Below are positions 1 to 7,970 of a stretch of DNA of 64,000 bases, in pieces. A program made the position numbers and the translations under genes. Source of the stretch: Paenibacillus whitsoniae (GTDB taxonomy: Bacteria; Bacillota; Bacilli; Paenibacillales; NBRC-103111); contig NZ_RXHU01000002.1 of the NCBI RefSeq assembly GCF_003955665.1, forward strand, positions 1 through 64,000, written 5' to 3'. Numbering within the stretch: position 1 is the first letter of the stretch; every line of letters begins with the position of its first letter. The notes under the pieces are model-generated. The model saw only the letters and a program-made list of their open reading frames with translations, had not been told where the DNA came from and did not search any database.

Positions 1-98
1 GTCTACTTTCTTGACAGAACAGCAAAAAAGACACACACTCCTTAACTGGACAAGCCGTTGCTGACTGCATTTCGAAACTAAACTTTGCTGTCACGCTG

Positions 99-125
99 AA
101 AAGCCCCCGATCTCAACAGAGATCG
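99..125 (-). terminator. Weak intrinsic terminator after the first aldo/keto reductase
   Basis: On the minus strand a perfect 7-bp stem (CGATCTC/GAGATCG, plus positions 108-114 and 119-125, 4-nt loop) is followed by GGGGGCTTTT. The T run is short, so termination is probable rather than certain. The rest of bases 1-226 shows no gene. Confidence 0.5.
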
Positions 126-226
126 AAGGCCTTGATCTATCGGGTCACACGATATCCAGGCTGCGACTCTACGACAAGCAAGCAGCTCTCCCACTTCCAT
201 CCTCTCACCCACGGGAGCAGCCCTCT

Positions 227-1216
227 TCACCCGCCCAACACCTGCCACGACGCGTCACCGATCCGCGTGAGCTCAGCTTCGGTCAGCTTGAACTGCATCG
301 CCTTGACATTCTCCTCGGCATGGTGCACCTTGGACGCGCCTGGAATCGCGAACACGGTGTCCCCGTGCGCATGAATCATCCAGTTGAGCGCGATTTGCGT
401 CGGAGAAGCGTCGTAGTACTCAGCCAGCTCCTCCAGTACGTCAATGAGCGGCTTGGACCGCCGAAGCCCTGACGCGCGGAAGGCGGACGACCATTTGCGG
501 GGCCCTGTGATGGCTTTCACGAGCTCAGGACGCTTGTGGAACTTTCCGCTCAAAATCCCCTGCTCCAGCGGGGAATATGCGATGATCGCGATGCCGAGCT
601 CCTTGGCTGCATCGAGAATGCCATTGCGCTCAATTCGGCGGTCCAGCAGGCTGTACTTCACCTGATTGGAGGCGAGCCGCAAGCCATGCTCACGCAGGAC
701 GCGGTCGGCTTCGCGCATGCTGGCGGCGGAAAAATTGCTGACGCCGACGTTGCGGATTTTCCCCTGTTTCACAAGCTTTGCCATTTCCGTCATTTCCGCA
801 CGCACCGTCGAAAACGAATACGGCTGATGCACCTGGTGCAGCTCGATCGGCCGGTTCTCGAGCAGCCGCAGCCGCTCGTCGATGGTGTGCGAGATGCTGC
901 TGGCTGTACGCAGGATCGGCCACCATTTGGTGGCGACGTGCGCACGTTCGGCCAATGGCCCTGCGTCGCGGAGGGCTTCCGCCAGCATTTGCTCCGACTG
1001 GCCGTTGCCGTAAATCTCTGCCGTGTCGAACCAGTTGATGCCGCCGCGCAAGGAGGTTTGCACGATTTTGCCTACATCCGCCTTGCTCAACACCGGCCAA
1101 AACTTGCCGACCATCCCATGCCCATTGCTAAATTGCCAACAGCCGAGACCTAGCGGCGAGAGCTCCAGCGTAGAGCTGCCCAGTTGCCGCAAATGCGATT
1201 GCCATGTAACCGTCAT
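227..1216 (-). CDS. Aldo/keto reductase
   Basis: A 329-residue NADP(H)-dependent oxidoreductase of the aldo/keto reductase superfamily, expected to fold as a cytosolic (beta/alpha)8 barrel. The catalytic tetrad is visible as D64 and Y69 (FDTAEIYGNG), K97 (ATKWWP) and H130 (QVHQP), followed by the GVSNFS strand-loop and the SPLEQGILSGKF segment typical of the YajO/Tas-like branch. The C-terminal IPGASKVHHAEEN loop is the usual cofactor-phosphate clamp. The start is the first ATG of a full-length family member; the upstream sequence has only a modest AGGGAA-type ribosome site. It stands alone, reading away from the MFS gene. The substrate cannot be read from the sequence. Confidence 0.9.
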   Translation of the reverse strand: MTVTWQSHLRQLGSSTLELSPLGLGCWQFSNGHGMVGKFWPVLSKADVGKIVQTSLRGGINWFDTAEIYGNGQSEQMLAEALRDAGPLAERAHVATKWWPILRTASSISHTIDERLRLLENRPIELHQVHQPYSFSTVRAEMTEMAKLVKQGKIRNVGVSNFSAASMREADRVLREHGLRLASNQVKYSLLDRRIERNGILDAAKELGIAIIAYSPLEQGILSGKFHKRPELVKAITGPRKWSSAFRASGLRRSKPLIDVLEELAEYYDASPTQIALNWMIHAHGDTVFAIPGASKVHHAEENVKAMQFKLTEAELTRIGDASWQVLGG

Positions 1217-1456
1217 CCCTTGTCACCGTTCCCTTTACCTGTGGTTGATGCTTATATCCTTAGTATACAACATACAAGCTCAGGTAGAACAATCCTGCTT
1301 AGCGTTCTACGTGCAGCTTGGCCGGAAGGGCGGAGATCCGGTTCAAAATTCTCCTCATTCGCCTTCGGAACAAAAAAGATACGCCTCGGCTGTATCGCAC
1401 ACCACCTACGTATTCGGCAAATGCACAATGTCCCTGCCCCTCCGACCCTCTGCACG

Positions 1457-1486
1457 AAAAAAACCAGCACCCGTCAGGGCACTGGT
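1457..1486 (-). terminator. Intrinsic terminator after the MFS gene
   Basis: On the minus strand a GC-rich stem (CCAGTGCCC / GGGTGCTGG with a TGAC loop) is followed by a run of seven T. It lies 8 nt past the stop codon of the MFS exporter gene. The 1217-1456 interval between it and the aldo/keto reductase holds nothing recognisable. Confidence 0.85.
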
Positions 1487-1493
1487 TCTTATC

Positions 1494-3014
1494 TTAAGCA
1501 CTAACTGTCTCACTTGCCGCTGTGCCGTGCTCTTCCTTGTTCGAGCTGAGTACTTCTTTCTTCATAAAGAAGCACACGATAAATGCGACGACCGCAAAGC
1601 CGATCCCGATCGCAAAAATATGCTGAAACGCGTCCGTAAACACGGTTTTGATCGAGAGCACCAGATCGGCCGGAAGGCCGCTAGGCAGGCCGCCGTTCTT
1701 GATGCTATCCGCCGATCCCGCGGGGAAGCGGTCAGACATTCCCTCAAGCCCGGACGCGATGTTCCGCGACAGCAGGCTGCCGAAAATGCTGAACCCGAGC
1801 GTCGTGCCGATCGCCTGGAACAATTGGACGGTGGCGACGCCGACACCGGTGTGTTCTTTGGCCACGGACTCCTGCACGATCAGGTTATCCGAGCCGAACA
1901 GGACGCCGATGCCGAGACCCAGAATGAAGCTGGCCACAATGACGTACAGTACCGTCGTATCGACTTGCAGATACGCAAACATGATGTAGCTGGCGATCGG
2001 GAAGATGAAGGACACGACAAACAGGTTTTTATAAGCAACCTTGGTAATCAAATTCCCGCACAGCATGCTTGCCGGGATAGCACCCGCCATGAAAGCCAGC
2101 GACAAGTAACCGGATGCCGTCGGCGAGATGCCCATGACGATTTGCGCGAAGAACGGGAGGCCGGAAATGCCGCCCATGACGCCCAACATGGTCAGGAATA
2201 CGATGATCGAGAGTACGACGACCGAGCGATTCCGGAACAAGGCCAATGGAATAATCGGCTCTTTGGCCTTGCGTTCCACTAGAATAAATAATGCCGTTAA
2301 TAATACGAACGCGGCCAGCAGCGCCACAATGATCGGCGACCCCCACGTATAGCCTTTAACATCGATCAGCACCGGCGCCAGCAGCAGAGAGAACATGGCG
2401 AGCACCAGGGTGAAAGCGCCTGCCCAGTCGATTGACCGTTTCTCGTCGCTGCGCGACTCCCGAAGCCCTTTGACCATAATGATGGCGGAGAACACACCGA
2501 TCGGGATGTTAATCAAGAAAATCCAGTGCCAGTTTAAGTGGCTGACAAAATACCCGCCCAGCGTCGGTCCCAGCAGCTGCGGCAAAATCATCATCGGGCC
2601 GATTAAGGCCTGCAGCTTCGCCCGCTGCTCCAGCGCGAAGGTGTCGCCGACGATTAACATGGCTAACGGCATCAGCCCGCCGGCGCCGATCCCCTGCACG
2701 CCACGGCCGATCAGCAGCACGGTCATCGAATTCGCAAGGCCGCAGATCACGGACCCCGTCAAGAACAGGACGATGCAGCTTAAATAAATCTTTTTCCGTC
2801 CATAAATGTCTGCCAGCTTGCCGAAAATCGGCATAAACATCGTAATCGCCAGCATGTAAATCCCCGCGACCCAGCCGTAGAGCGACAATCCATGCAGCTC
2901 ACGAATAATGGTCGGCAGCGCAGTGGATACGATCGTCTGGTCCAGCTCCGAGAAAATCAGCCCCAGCAACAGGCCGATCAGTACCAGCGTTTTGTTATTT
3001 TCCTGCTTTGTCAT
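1494..3014 (-). CDS. MFS multidrug exporter, DHA2 (14-TM, EmrB/QacA) family
   Basis: A 506-residue integral membrane proton antiporter, most likely exporting drugs or other small amphiphiles. The N-terminal helix carries SELDQTIVSTALPTI, the motif D1 of the 14-TM DHA2 family; loop 2-3 has motif A (GKLADIYGRKK) and helix 5 has the antiporter motif C (LGPTLGGYF). Length and about 14 hydrophobic segments fit QacA/EmrB/Bmr3-type pumps. The start is well supported by AGGAGG 8 nt upstream of the ATG. It diverges from the spermidine-synthase-like gene at 3189. No regulator gene is adjacent. Which compounds it exports cannot be told. Confidence 0.92.
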   Translation of the reverse strand: MTKQENNKTLVLIGLLLGLIFSELDQTIVSTALPTIIRELHGLSLYGWVAGIYMLAITMFMPIFGKLADIYGRKKIYLSCIVLFLTGSVICGLANSMTVLLIGRGVQGIGAGGLMPLAMLIVGDTFALEQRAKLQALIGPMMILPQLLGPTLGGYFVSHLNWHWIFLINIPIGVFSAIIMVKGLRESRSDEKRSIDWAGAFTLVLAMFSLLLAPVLIDVKGYTWGSPIIVALLAAFVLLTALFILVERKAKEPIIPLALFRNRSVVVLSIIVFLTMLGVMGGISGLPFFAQIVMGISPTASGYLSLAFMAGAIPASMLCGNLITKVAYKNLFVVSFIFPIASYIMFAYLQVDTTVLYVIVASFILGLGIGVLFGSDNLIVQESVAKEHTGVGVATVQLFQAIGTTLGFSIFGSLLSRNIASGLEGMSDRFPAGSADSIKNGGLPSGLPADLVLSIKTVFTDAFQHIFAIGIGFAVVAFIVCFFMKKEVLSSNKEEHGTAASETVSA

Positions 3015-3146
3015 AATAGCCTCCTATACGCCATTTCCGTTGATCATATTGAACTCGACATTCCGAGTATAAACCAGACTTCTCCTGCACTCATCAGGCG
3101 GCGGTTCCAACCTGAACTCGGTCTCGAGAACGAGACGGCGCACCTG

Positions 3147-3155
3147 TGGTATACT
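3147..3155 (+). promoter_or_regulatory. Extended -10 promoter for the spermidine-synthase-like gene
   Basis: TGG followed by TATACT forms an extended -10 (TGN-TATACT) about 34 nt before the ATG at 3189. No good -35 hexamer is seen at 17 bp, which is usual for extended -10 promoters. Confidence 0.5.
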
Positions 3156-3188
3156 GCAAACATACTTATTTATCGGAGGCAAGCTGCT

Positions 3189-3944
3189 ATGCGTGAAGTG
3201 TTGTTCCATAAGCCCAGTTCCGGCCAAGACATCACCGTCTATGACACCAATGAATGGGACGGGGAAAAAGGGCGCTTTCGCCTCCTGGAATTCGGGGATC
3301 AGGCAATGCAGGGCGCGATGGATCTCGCAATCCCGGATCGCGTGCTGTTTGAGTATCCGAGGGCAATCCTTCATTTAATGTCCTTAAATATCCCGAACGA
3401 TGAGCGGGTGTTCCTCATTGGCCACGGTATCGGCACGATTGCCCGGCAATTGCCTGAAAACCGTTGCACGGTCGCAGAGCTGGAACCGGAAATAGCCGCG
3501 ATCAGCCGGACATTCTTCGGCTATCCCTACAACAACGTCCTCGTCGGTGACGGCCGCAGGCTGCTCCAGGCCCAAGCGGACGCCTCCCTCGGCGGCCTCG
3601 TGCTCGATGCCTTCACCGCGAAAGGCACACCATCGCACCTGACGTCGCTGGAGTTTTTTGAAGAAGCGCGTGCGAAGTTGTCCCCGGAAGGCGCGATGCT
3701 CATCAACTTGATGGGCCGAGGCAAGCAGGACCCTGGGCTGTGTGCGGTCGGAACGACGCTTGAGGCTGTTTTTCCATATGTGGTGGCGTTCATCCTGCCC
3801 TCAGAGGACAAGCGCGCAAGCATAAGTCGTCACAACGTCCTTCTCGCCGCTGCCGCTCATCCCTTACATTGCGAACCGCGCAGCATGGCAGGTTTCATCG
3901 AAACGAAGCTCGAGATGGGCTACGTGATCCGGGACGGGAAATAG
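3189..3944 (+). CDS. Spermidine-synthase-like methyltransferase-fold protein
   Basis: A 251-residue soluble protein with the Rossmann-type fold of the spermidine synthase family. The nucleotide-binding loop reads FLIGHGIGTIARQL, the acidic end of beta-2 is AELEPEI, the DGRRLL turn follows, and LVLDAFTAKGTPSHLTS occupies the catalytic-loop position. The classical aminopropyltransferase D-x-D signature is not obvious, so it may be one of the spermidine-synthase-like proteins of unknown substrate. An open frame continues upstream to 2892, but CGGAGG at 3174-3179 and the extended -10 select the ATG at 3189; the upstream part overlaps the MFS gene antisense. Confidence 0.8.
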   Translation: MREVLFHKPSSGQDITVYDTNEWDGEKGRFRLLEFGDQAMQGAMDLAIPDRVLFEYPRAILHLMSLNIPNDERVFLIGHGIGTIARQLPENRCTVAELEPEIAAISRTFFGYPYNNVLVGDGRRLLQAQADASLGGLVLDAFTAKGTPSHLTSLEFFEEARAKLSPEGAMLINLMGRGKQDPGLCAVGTTLEAVFPYVVAFILPSEDKRASISRHNVLLAAAAHPLHCEPRSMAGFIETKLEMGYVIRDGK

Positions 3945-4126
3945 GCTCTCTCTTTTGGCCCACGAGCTGTCATTGGGGATTGTAACAAAGTGTCGCCTGC
4001 GCCTCAACACCAGAAAATCGTTATACTTAAACTTTACTGGACACTGTTTAATTTAGGGAGTTGTTTGGTTAAGGCCGTTTATAATAAAATACATGTAGGA
4101 AAATGTATAAGGAAAAGGTGTCATTC

Positions 4127-5683
4127 ATGAGCATATTAAATGTAGAACGACTTAGTCACGGCTTTGGAGATCGTGCGATCTTCAACGATGTATCCTTCCG
4201 CCTGCTGAAAGGCGAGCACATCGGGCTGATTGGCGCGAACGGCGAAGGCAAATCGACCTTCATGAACATTATTACCGGGAAGCTGCAACCGGACGACGGG
4301 AAAGTGGAATGGTCCAAGCGCATGCGCGTCGGTTACCTGGATCAACATGCGGTGTTGACGAAAGGCATGACCATCCGCGACGTGCTGAAAAGCGCATTCA
4401 AATATTTGTTCGACATGGAACAAGAAATGAACGACATGTACGGCCGCATGGGCGAAGTCTCGCCAGAAGAGCTGGATCGCCTGCTCGAGGACGTGGGCAC
4501 GATTCAGGATACTCTGACGAATCAGGATTTTTACATGATCGATGCCAAAGTCGAAGAAACAGCGCGCGGTCTGGGCCTCACCGACATCGGGCTGGACAAG
4601 GACGTTCACGATCTGAGCGGCGGGCAGCGGACGAAGGTTTTGCTGGCGAAGCTGCTGCTTGAGAAACCGGACATCCTCCTCCTCGACGAGCCTACCAACT
4701 ATCTTGACGAAGTGCATATCGAGTGGCTCAAGCGCTATCTGCAAGGGTATGAGAATGCGTTCATTCTGATTTCCCACGACATCCCGTTCCTGAACAGCGT
4801 CGTCAACCTGATTTACCACATGGAAAATCAAGAGCTGAACCGCTATGTCGGCGATTACAATCACTTCCTAGAAGTGCATGAAATGAAAAAAGCGCAGCTG
4901 GAATCCGCCTACAAGCGTCAGCAGCAGGAAATTGCGGACCTGAAGGACTTCGTTGCCCGCAACAAAGCGAGCGTCGCGACGCGCAACATGGCGATGTCCA
5001 GACAGAAGAAGCTCGACAAGATGGATGTCATCGAGCTGGCGAAGGAGAAACCGAAGCCGCAGTTCAACTTTAAGGAAGGACGTACGTCCGGCAAGTTGAT
5101 TTTTGAAACGAAAGATCTCGTCATCGGCTACGACAGCCCGCTGTCCCGTCCGCTGGATCTGCGCATGGAACGCGGCCAGAAAATAGCCCTCGTCGGCGCC
5201 AACGGCATCGGGAAAACGACGCTCTTGCGCAGCATCCTCGGCGAGATCCCGGCGATCTCCGGCTCCGTGCAAAGAGGCGAAAACCAGCAGGTTGGCTACT
5301 TCCAGCAGGAAATCAAAGACTCGAATAACAACACTTGTATTGAAGAAGTGTGGAACGAGTTTCCTTCCCTGTCGCAGTTCGAAGTGCGCGCAGCGCTTGC
5401 CAAATGCGGTCTGACGACCAAGCATATCGAGAGCAAAATCGTCGTCCTGAGCGGCGGCGAAAAAGCGAAAGTCCGCCTGTGCAAGCTGATCAACCGCGAG
5501 ACGAACCTGCTCGTGCTCGACGAGCCTACGAACCATCTGGACGTTGATGCGAAGGACGAACTGAAACGCGCTCTGAAAGCTTACAAAGGCAGCATTCTGC
5601 TGATCTCCCACGAACCGGAATTCTATCGCGATGTCGTGACGGATACTTGGAACTGCGAGACGTGGACAACGAAAGTATTCTAG
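4127..5683 (+). CDS. ABC-F family ATPase (ribosome-associated type)
   Basis: A 518-residue protein with two ABC ATPase domains and no membrane segments. Domain 1 has Walker A GANGEGKST, signature LSGGQRTKV and Walker B ILLLDEPTNYLD; a charged linker follows; domain 2 has Walker A GANGIGKTT, signature LSGGEKAKV and LLVLDEPTNHLD. ABC-F proteins act on the ribosome in translation control or antibiotic resistance rather than transport; the sequence resembles the YbiT/YkpA-like housekeeping branch. An earlier in-frame ATG exists at 4103, but AAGGTG at 4115-4120 points to 4127 and gives the family's MSILNVERL start. A TATAAT lies at 4080-4085. It is followed by a strong terminator and a tRNA gene. 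Confidence 0.9.
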   Translation: MSILNVERLSHGFGDRAIFNDVSFRLLKGEHIGLIGANGEGKSTFMNIITGKLQPDDGKVEWSKRMRVGYLDQHAVLTKGMTIRDVLKSAFKYLFDMEQEMNDMYGRMGEVSPEELDRLLEDVGTIQDTLTNQDFYMIDAKVEETARGLGLTDIGLDKDVHDLSGGQRTKVLLAKLLLEKPDILLLDEPTNYLDEVHIEWLKRYLQGYENAFILISHDIPFLNSVVNLIYHMENQELNRYVGDYNHFLEVHEMKKAQLESAYKRQQQEIADLKDFVARNKASVATRNMAMSRQKKLDKMDVIELAKEKPKPQFNFKEGRTSGKLIFETKDLVIGYDSPLSRPLDLRMERGQKIALVGANGIGKTTLLRSILGEIPAISGSVQRGENQQVGYFQQEIKDSNNNTCIEEVWNEFPSLSQFEVRAALAKCGLTTKHIESKIVVLSGGEKAKVRLCKLINRETNLLVLDEPTNHLDVDAKDELKRALKAYKGSILLISHEPEFYRDVVTDTWNCETWTTKVF

Positions 5684-5693
5684 CAACGGTAAG

Positions 5694-5737
5694 GCTTGTC
5701 CTTCGCACCGCTATGGTGCGGTGGGCAGGCTTTTTTT
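5694..5737 (+). terminator. Intrinsic terminator after the ABC-F gene
   Basis: A two-level stem (GCTTGTCC/GGGCAGGC outside, CGCACC/GGTGCG inside) is followed by seven T, 10 nt past the stop codon. Confidence 0.92.
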
Positions 5738-5786
5738 GACGTAAACGTTGACCCTGCCTGACCTGCGTGGTAGAATAAGTCTATTC

Positions 5787-5858
5787 AGGTCCGTAGCTCA
5801 ATGGCAGAGCAACCGGCTCTTAACCGGTAGGTTGTGGGTTCGACCCCCACCGGGCCTA
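5787..5858 (+). tRNA. tRNA-Lys (anticodon CTT)
   Basis: All four arms can be drawn by hand. The acceptor stem is AGGTCCG/CGGGCCT (5787-5793 with 5851-5857), the D stem GCTC/GAGC, the anticodon stem ACCGG/CCGGT (5812-5816 with 5824-5828) with loop CTCTTAA giving anticodon CTT at 5819-5821, a 5-nt variable loop and the T stem GTGGG/CCCAC with loop TTCGACC. The discriminator base is A5858 and CCA is not encoded. It reads AAG codons and stands as a single-tRNA transcription unit with its own terminator. Confidence 0.95.
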
Positions 5859-5873
5859 TCTGAATGCAGAATG

Positions 5874-5903
5874 ACGCTTCCCTTGTTAGGGGAGCGTTTT
5901 TTT
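5874..5903 (+). terminator. Intrinsic terminator after tRNA-Lys
   Basis: Stem ACGCTTCCC/GGGGAGCGT with a TTGTTA loop and a run of seven T, starting 16 nt after the tRNA. Confidence 0.9.
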
Positions 5904-5970
5904 CATATCAACGGGGAGAGGATCCCCCCTCAATTGCGGCCCGATAGGCGCGCGGCGGCGGTTTAGGTGA

Positions 5971-5998
5971 AAATAAGAGTGGCAAACCACTCTTATTT
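5971..5998. repeat. Perfect 12-bp inverted repeat
   Basis: AAATAAGAGTGG and its exact complement are separated by CAAA. It lies in the 260-bp gap between the tRNA and the methyltransferase and could act as a weak bidirectional terminator, since both strands end in TTATTT. No gene is seen between 5904 and 6112. Confidence 0.6.
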
Positions 5999-6112
5999 CG
6001 TTGTGACTGTGCGCTTGCCAGCAAATAGATGCGGTCGACCGCTTCGTGGTCACTGTGATCGCCAGACTCACCGGATCGTCCACCAAAAAGCGCAGCCATG
6101 CGGCTTAGCAAC

Positions 6113-6156
6113 AAAAAGGCAGCCCGAGACAGTACAACCACCCGTCTTGAGCTGCC
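6113..6156 (-). terminator. Intrinsic terminator after the methyltransferase gene
   Basis: On the minus strand GGCAGCTCAAGAC pairs with GTCTCGGGCTGCC (12 of 13 positions, counting G-T) around a 14-nt loop and is followed by TTTTT. It lies 9 nt beyond the stop codon. Confidence 0.88.
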
Positions 6157-6165
6157 TTCAATCAT

Positions 6166-7044
6166 CTACCGTTCGACCACACCGGTCGTAATTTTCATCG
6201 TTGCGGCATACGTCAGGGGAACGTCGCGTTGGAAGATTTTGGACGAGTAAGCCTCCGATTTATAGGCTGCGTGAGCCTCTTCGTGCGAGACACCCCGGCG
6301 AACTAAATTGGCGACGAACGCCTCTTCTTCTCCTGGATCGGCCCCGAATCCGTCTTCTTTTATCGCGTCATACAGGTCCTCCGCCTCCCCGGTTATCGCA
6401 TCAGGATCCCGCACATTCACCTTGTCGCTGACTCTGCACTCAATGCGCTTCACACCTAACTGGCTCAGGTAAACAGGCAGCTTCATGCCGATGTTCCCGT
6501 CCTTCCCGCAGCGCTCCGCGTCTCGTTCGAACAGTTTCTGGAGCACGCCCATCTGAACAAAGTCCGAGTGCCTATGGCCATCGACGTAATAATTCGCCAT
6601 TGTGGATATCCAGTGCGGTTCAAAACAGATGATCCGCCCTCCATTCGGCAAGCAGCCGATCATCTTGCGGAGGATGTCCTTCGGCTGCTCCATGTGTAAG
6701 AGAAAGGCATGGCAGACAGCGAGATCGTACGTTTCTTCCAGCTCCAGCTCCCGAATATCCCCTAAGATAAAATGGGTCGGATACGGCGCCTCCCGAAAAA
6801 TCGTCTCCGCATGCGCAATTAATTGGCGGCCAGCATCTATACCCGTATAGACCGAGCCTTCCGGCATGAGCGGCATCAGCTTGGTCCCTAAGTAGCCGTA
6901 ACCGCAGCCAAAATCGACGATACGAACCGGAGCATTGATCTTCCAGACGCTTCTCACAAGAAACTCCAAGTAATCATCATTGTAATACAGCTCTCTGGTC
7001 TTGCTTAAATACGCGATCTTGCTGTCCCACTCATATTCTCCCAT
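6166..7044 (-). CDS. Class I SAM-dependent methyltransferase
   Basis: A 292-residue soluble methyltransferase. Motif I is VDFGCGYGYLG (residues about 43-53), the acidic residue after beta-2 is in YTGIDAG, motif II is FILGDIRELEL, and the CHAFLLHMEQPKDIL stretch with the later GGRIICFEP strand completes the Methyltransf_11/25-type core. The C-terminal 100 residues form a helical substrate cap. AAAGGAG 7 nt before the ATG supports the start. It is monocistronic with its own terminator. Nothing in the sequence identifies the methyl acceptor, and neighbouring genes give no clue. Confidence 0.88.
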   Translation of the reverse strand: MGEYEWDSKIAYLSKTRELYYNDDYLEFLVRSVWKINAPVRIVDFGCGYGYLGTKLMPLMPEGSVYTGIDAGRQLIAHAETIFREAPYPTHFILGDIRELELEETYDLAVCHAFLLHMEQPKDILRKMIGCLPNGGRIICFEPHWISTMANYYVDGHRHSDFVQMGVLQKLFERDAERCGKDGNIGMKLPVYLSQLGVKRIECRVSDKVNVRDPDAITGEAEDLYDAIKEDGFGADPGEEEAFVANLVRRGVSHEEAHAAYKSEAYSSKIFQRDVPLTYAATMKITTGVVER

Positions 7045-7168
7045 GCAGTGCTCCTTTCAACTGTATCTCAATTCTTTTCAGCAGCACCCCATTGTACGCT
7101 TCCTCTTCCCAATTGTTTCTCTAGCAGGGTAAGGAATTTATGCTGAATTAGACATGTCGCCCAAATAT

Positions 7169-7187
7169 TTGATACAATATGTATCAA
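7169..7187. promoter_or_regulatory. Candidate operator palindrome upstream of the DUF5658-like gene
   Basis: TTGATAC and GTATCAA flank AATAT, giving a perfect 7-bp inverted repeat about 70 nt before the start at 7255. Such short AT-rich dyads are typical operators for small dimeric repressors. No regulator gene is adjacent, so the binding protein is unknown. Confidence 0.4.
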
Positions 7188-7254
7188 CATCAATAATGAC
7201 ACTCCTGCCTCCATCTGCCTGTATTCGGAACAATGGAAAGTGAGGATGCGTGCT

Positions 7255-7581
7255 ATGACCATGCTGTTGAAAAATAAAATCCTGCTATGCCTCCTGCTCC
7301 TCTGCCTAAGTGACGCCCTGTTTACGGATATGGGACTGAAGCTCCGGTTTATCGAGGAAATGAACCCACTGATCCGCTCCATCTATGAGTGGCATGTAGC
7401 TGGGTATTACGCGATCAAGCTCGTGTTCCCGCTAGCCCTCATGATCATTCACCCCAGAATTCGGCAAAAAACATGGGTTCACCCCGCCCTGCTCCTAACG
7501 GTCATTCTCTACGGGGCGGTCAATGTTTACCATGTCGTCTGGATATCGATGGCATTCAATCATTTGGCGGCGCATGGGTAG
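7255..7581 (+). CDS. Small DUF5658-like integral membrane protein
   Basis: A protein of about 108 residues with three or four hydrophobic helices: a leucine-rich helix directly after the start, then EEMNPLIRSIYEW and two more membrane spans ending with YHVVWISMAFNHL. The pattern of an early helix followed by an E-x-NPL-x-R turn is that of the DUF5658 family, whose function is unknown. AAGTGAGG at 7238-7245 best fits the ATG at 7255, although GTG 7240 and ATG 7246 are also in frame. Confidence 0.7.
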   Translation: MTMLLKNKILLCLLLLCLSDALFTDMGLKLRFIEEMNPLIRSIYEWHVAGYYAIKLVFPLALMIIHPRIRQKTWVHPALLLTVILYGAVNVYHVVWISMAFNHLAAHG

Positions 7582-7643
7582 GGGATTATGGCTGCCGCGT
7601 TAGGGCTGCCAGGGTAGGGTATGGCTGCCATGTCTACTGTGTC

Positions 7644-7827
7644 TAACGGTTGCCATTACGCCTATTTGACTCAAATCGCTTGATTGTTGAAGCTAACGGT
7701 TCCCATGGCGCTTATTTCCCCAAATCCCCGTCCAAACTTGGGCATTTCGCCTAAATAGCCTCCACAGCGACCGTTAGCCTGACGGGATACCGCTTATTCA
7801 TTGGAATAAGCGCGCTGGTAACCGTTA
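7644..7827. repeat. Family A intergenic element, copy 1
   Basis: The 380-bp gap between the DUF5658-like gene and the hybrid kinase is largely filled by a 184-bp element that begins with TAACGGTTGCCA and ends with TGGTAACCGTTA. Inside are a second forward motif (TAACGGTTCCCA, followed by GGCGCTTATTT) and an inverted one (AAATAGCCTC..CGACCGTTAG), giving four motif copies, two forward then two inverted. The same architecture recurs at 33664-33843. No coding potential is seen. Confidence 0.85.
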
Positions 7828-7855
7828 ACCCGCGAGTCCCCCGCCGTCCCAACAT

Positions 7856-7890
7856 AAAAACCCCGCGCCACAGGCAATCTGCGACGCGGG
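7856..7890 (-). terminator. Intrinsic terminator after the hybrid histidine kinase
   Basis: On the minus strand a 12-bp GC-rich stem (CCCGCGTCGCAG / CTGTGGCGCGGG) is followed by TTTTT. Confidence 0.9.
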
Positions 7891-7931
7891 TTCTATGCGG
7901 GGCTATAAGCAATATGCAATTGGTGTCCTAG

Positions 7932-7970
7932 CCTACTCCTACTCCTACTCCTACTCCTACTCCTACTCCT
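7932..7970. repeat. Hexanucleotide microsatellite at the 3' end of the kinase gene
   Basis: Six and a half uninterrupted units of CTACTC run through the end of the kinase gene. The stop codon (TAG on the minus strand, 7963-7965) lies in the first unit read by the ribosome, so changes in unit number leave the protein unchanged. Confidence 0.95.

Noticed and set aside
1023..2282. 419-codon rightward open frame
   Set aside because: It lies antisense to the MFS exporter and aldo/keto reductase genes, has a composition typical of a GC-rich shadow frame and crosses the terminator at 1457-1486.
4020..4126. Antibiotic-inducible leader peptide before the ABC-F gene
   Set aside because: Only about 40 nt separate the TATAAT from the start codon, with no small frame or attenuator hairpin.
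5908..6165. 85-codon leftward frame downstream of the methyltransferase
   Set aside because: It contains the terminator stem at 6113-6156 and has no ribosome site or protein-like pattern.
7932..7970. Phase-variable gene switch
   Set aside because: The unit is six bases and the stop codon lies in the first translated unit, so slippage cannot change the protein.
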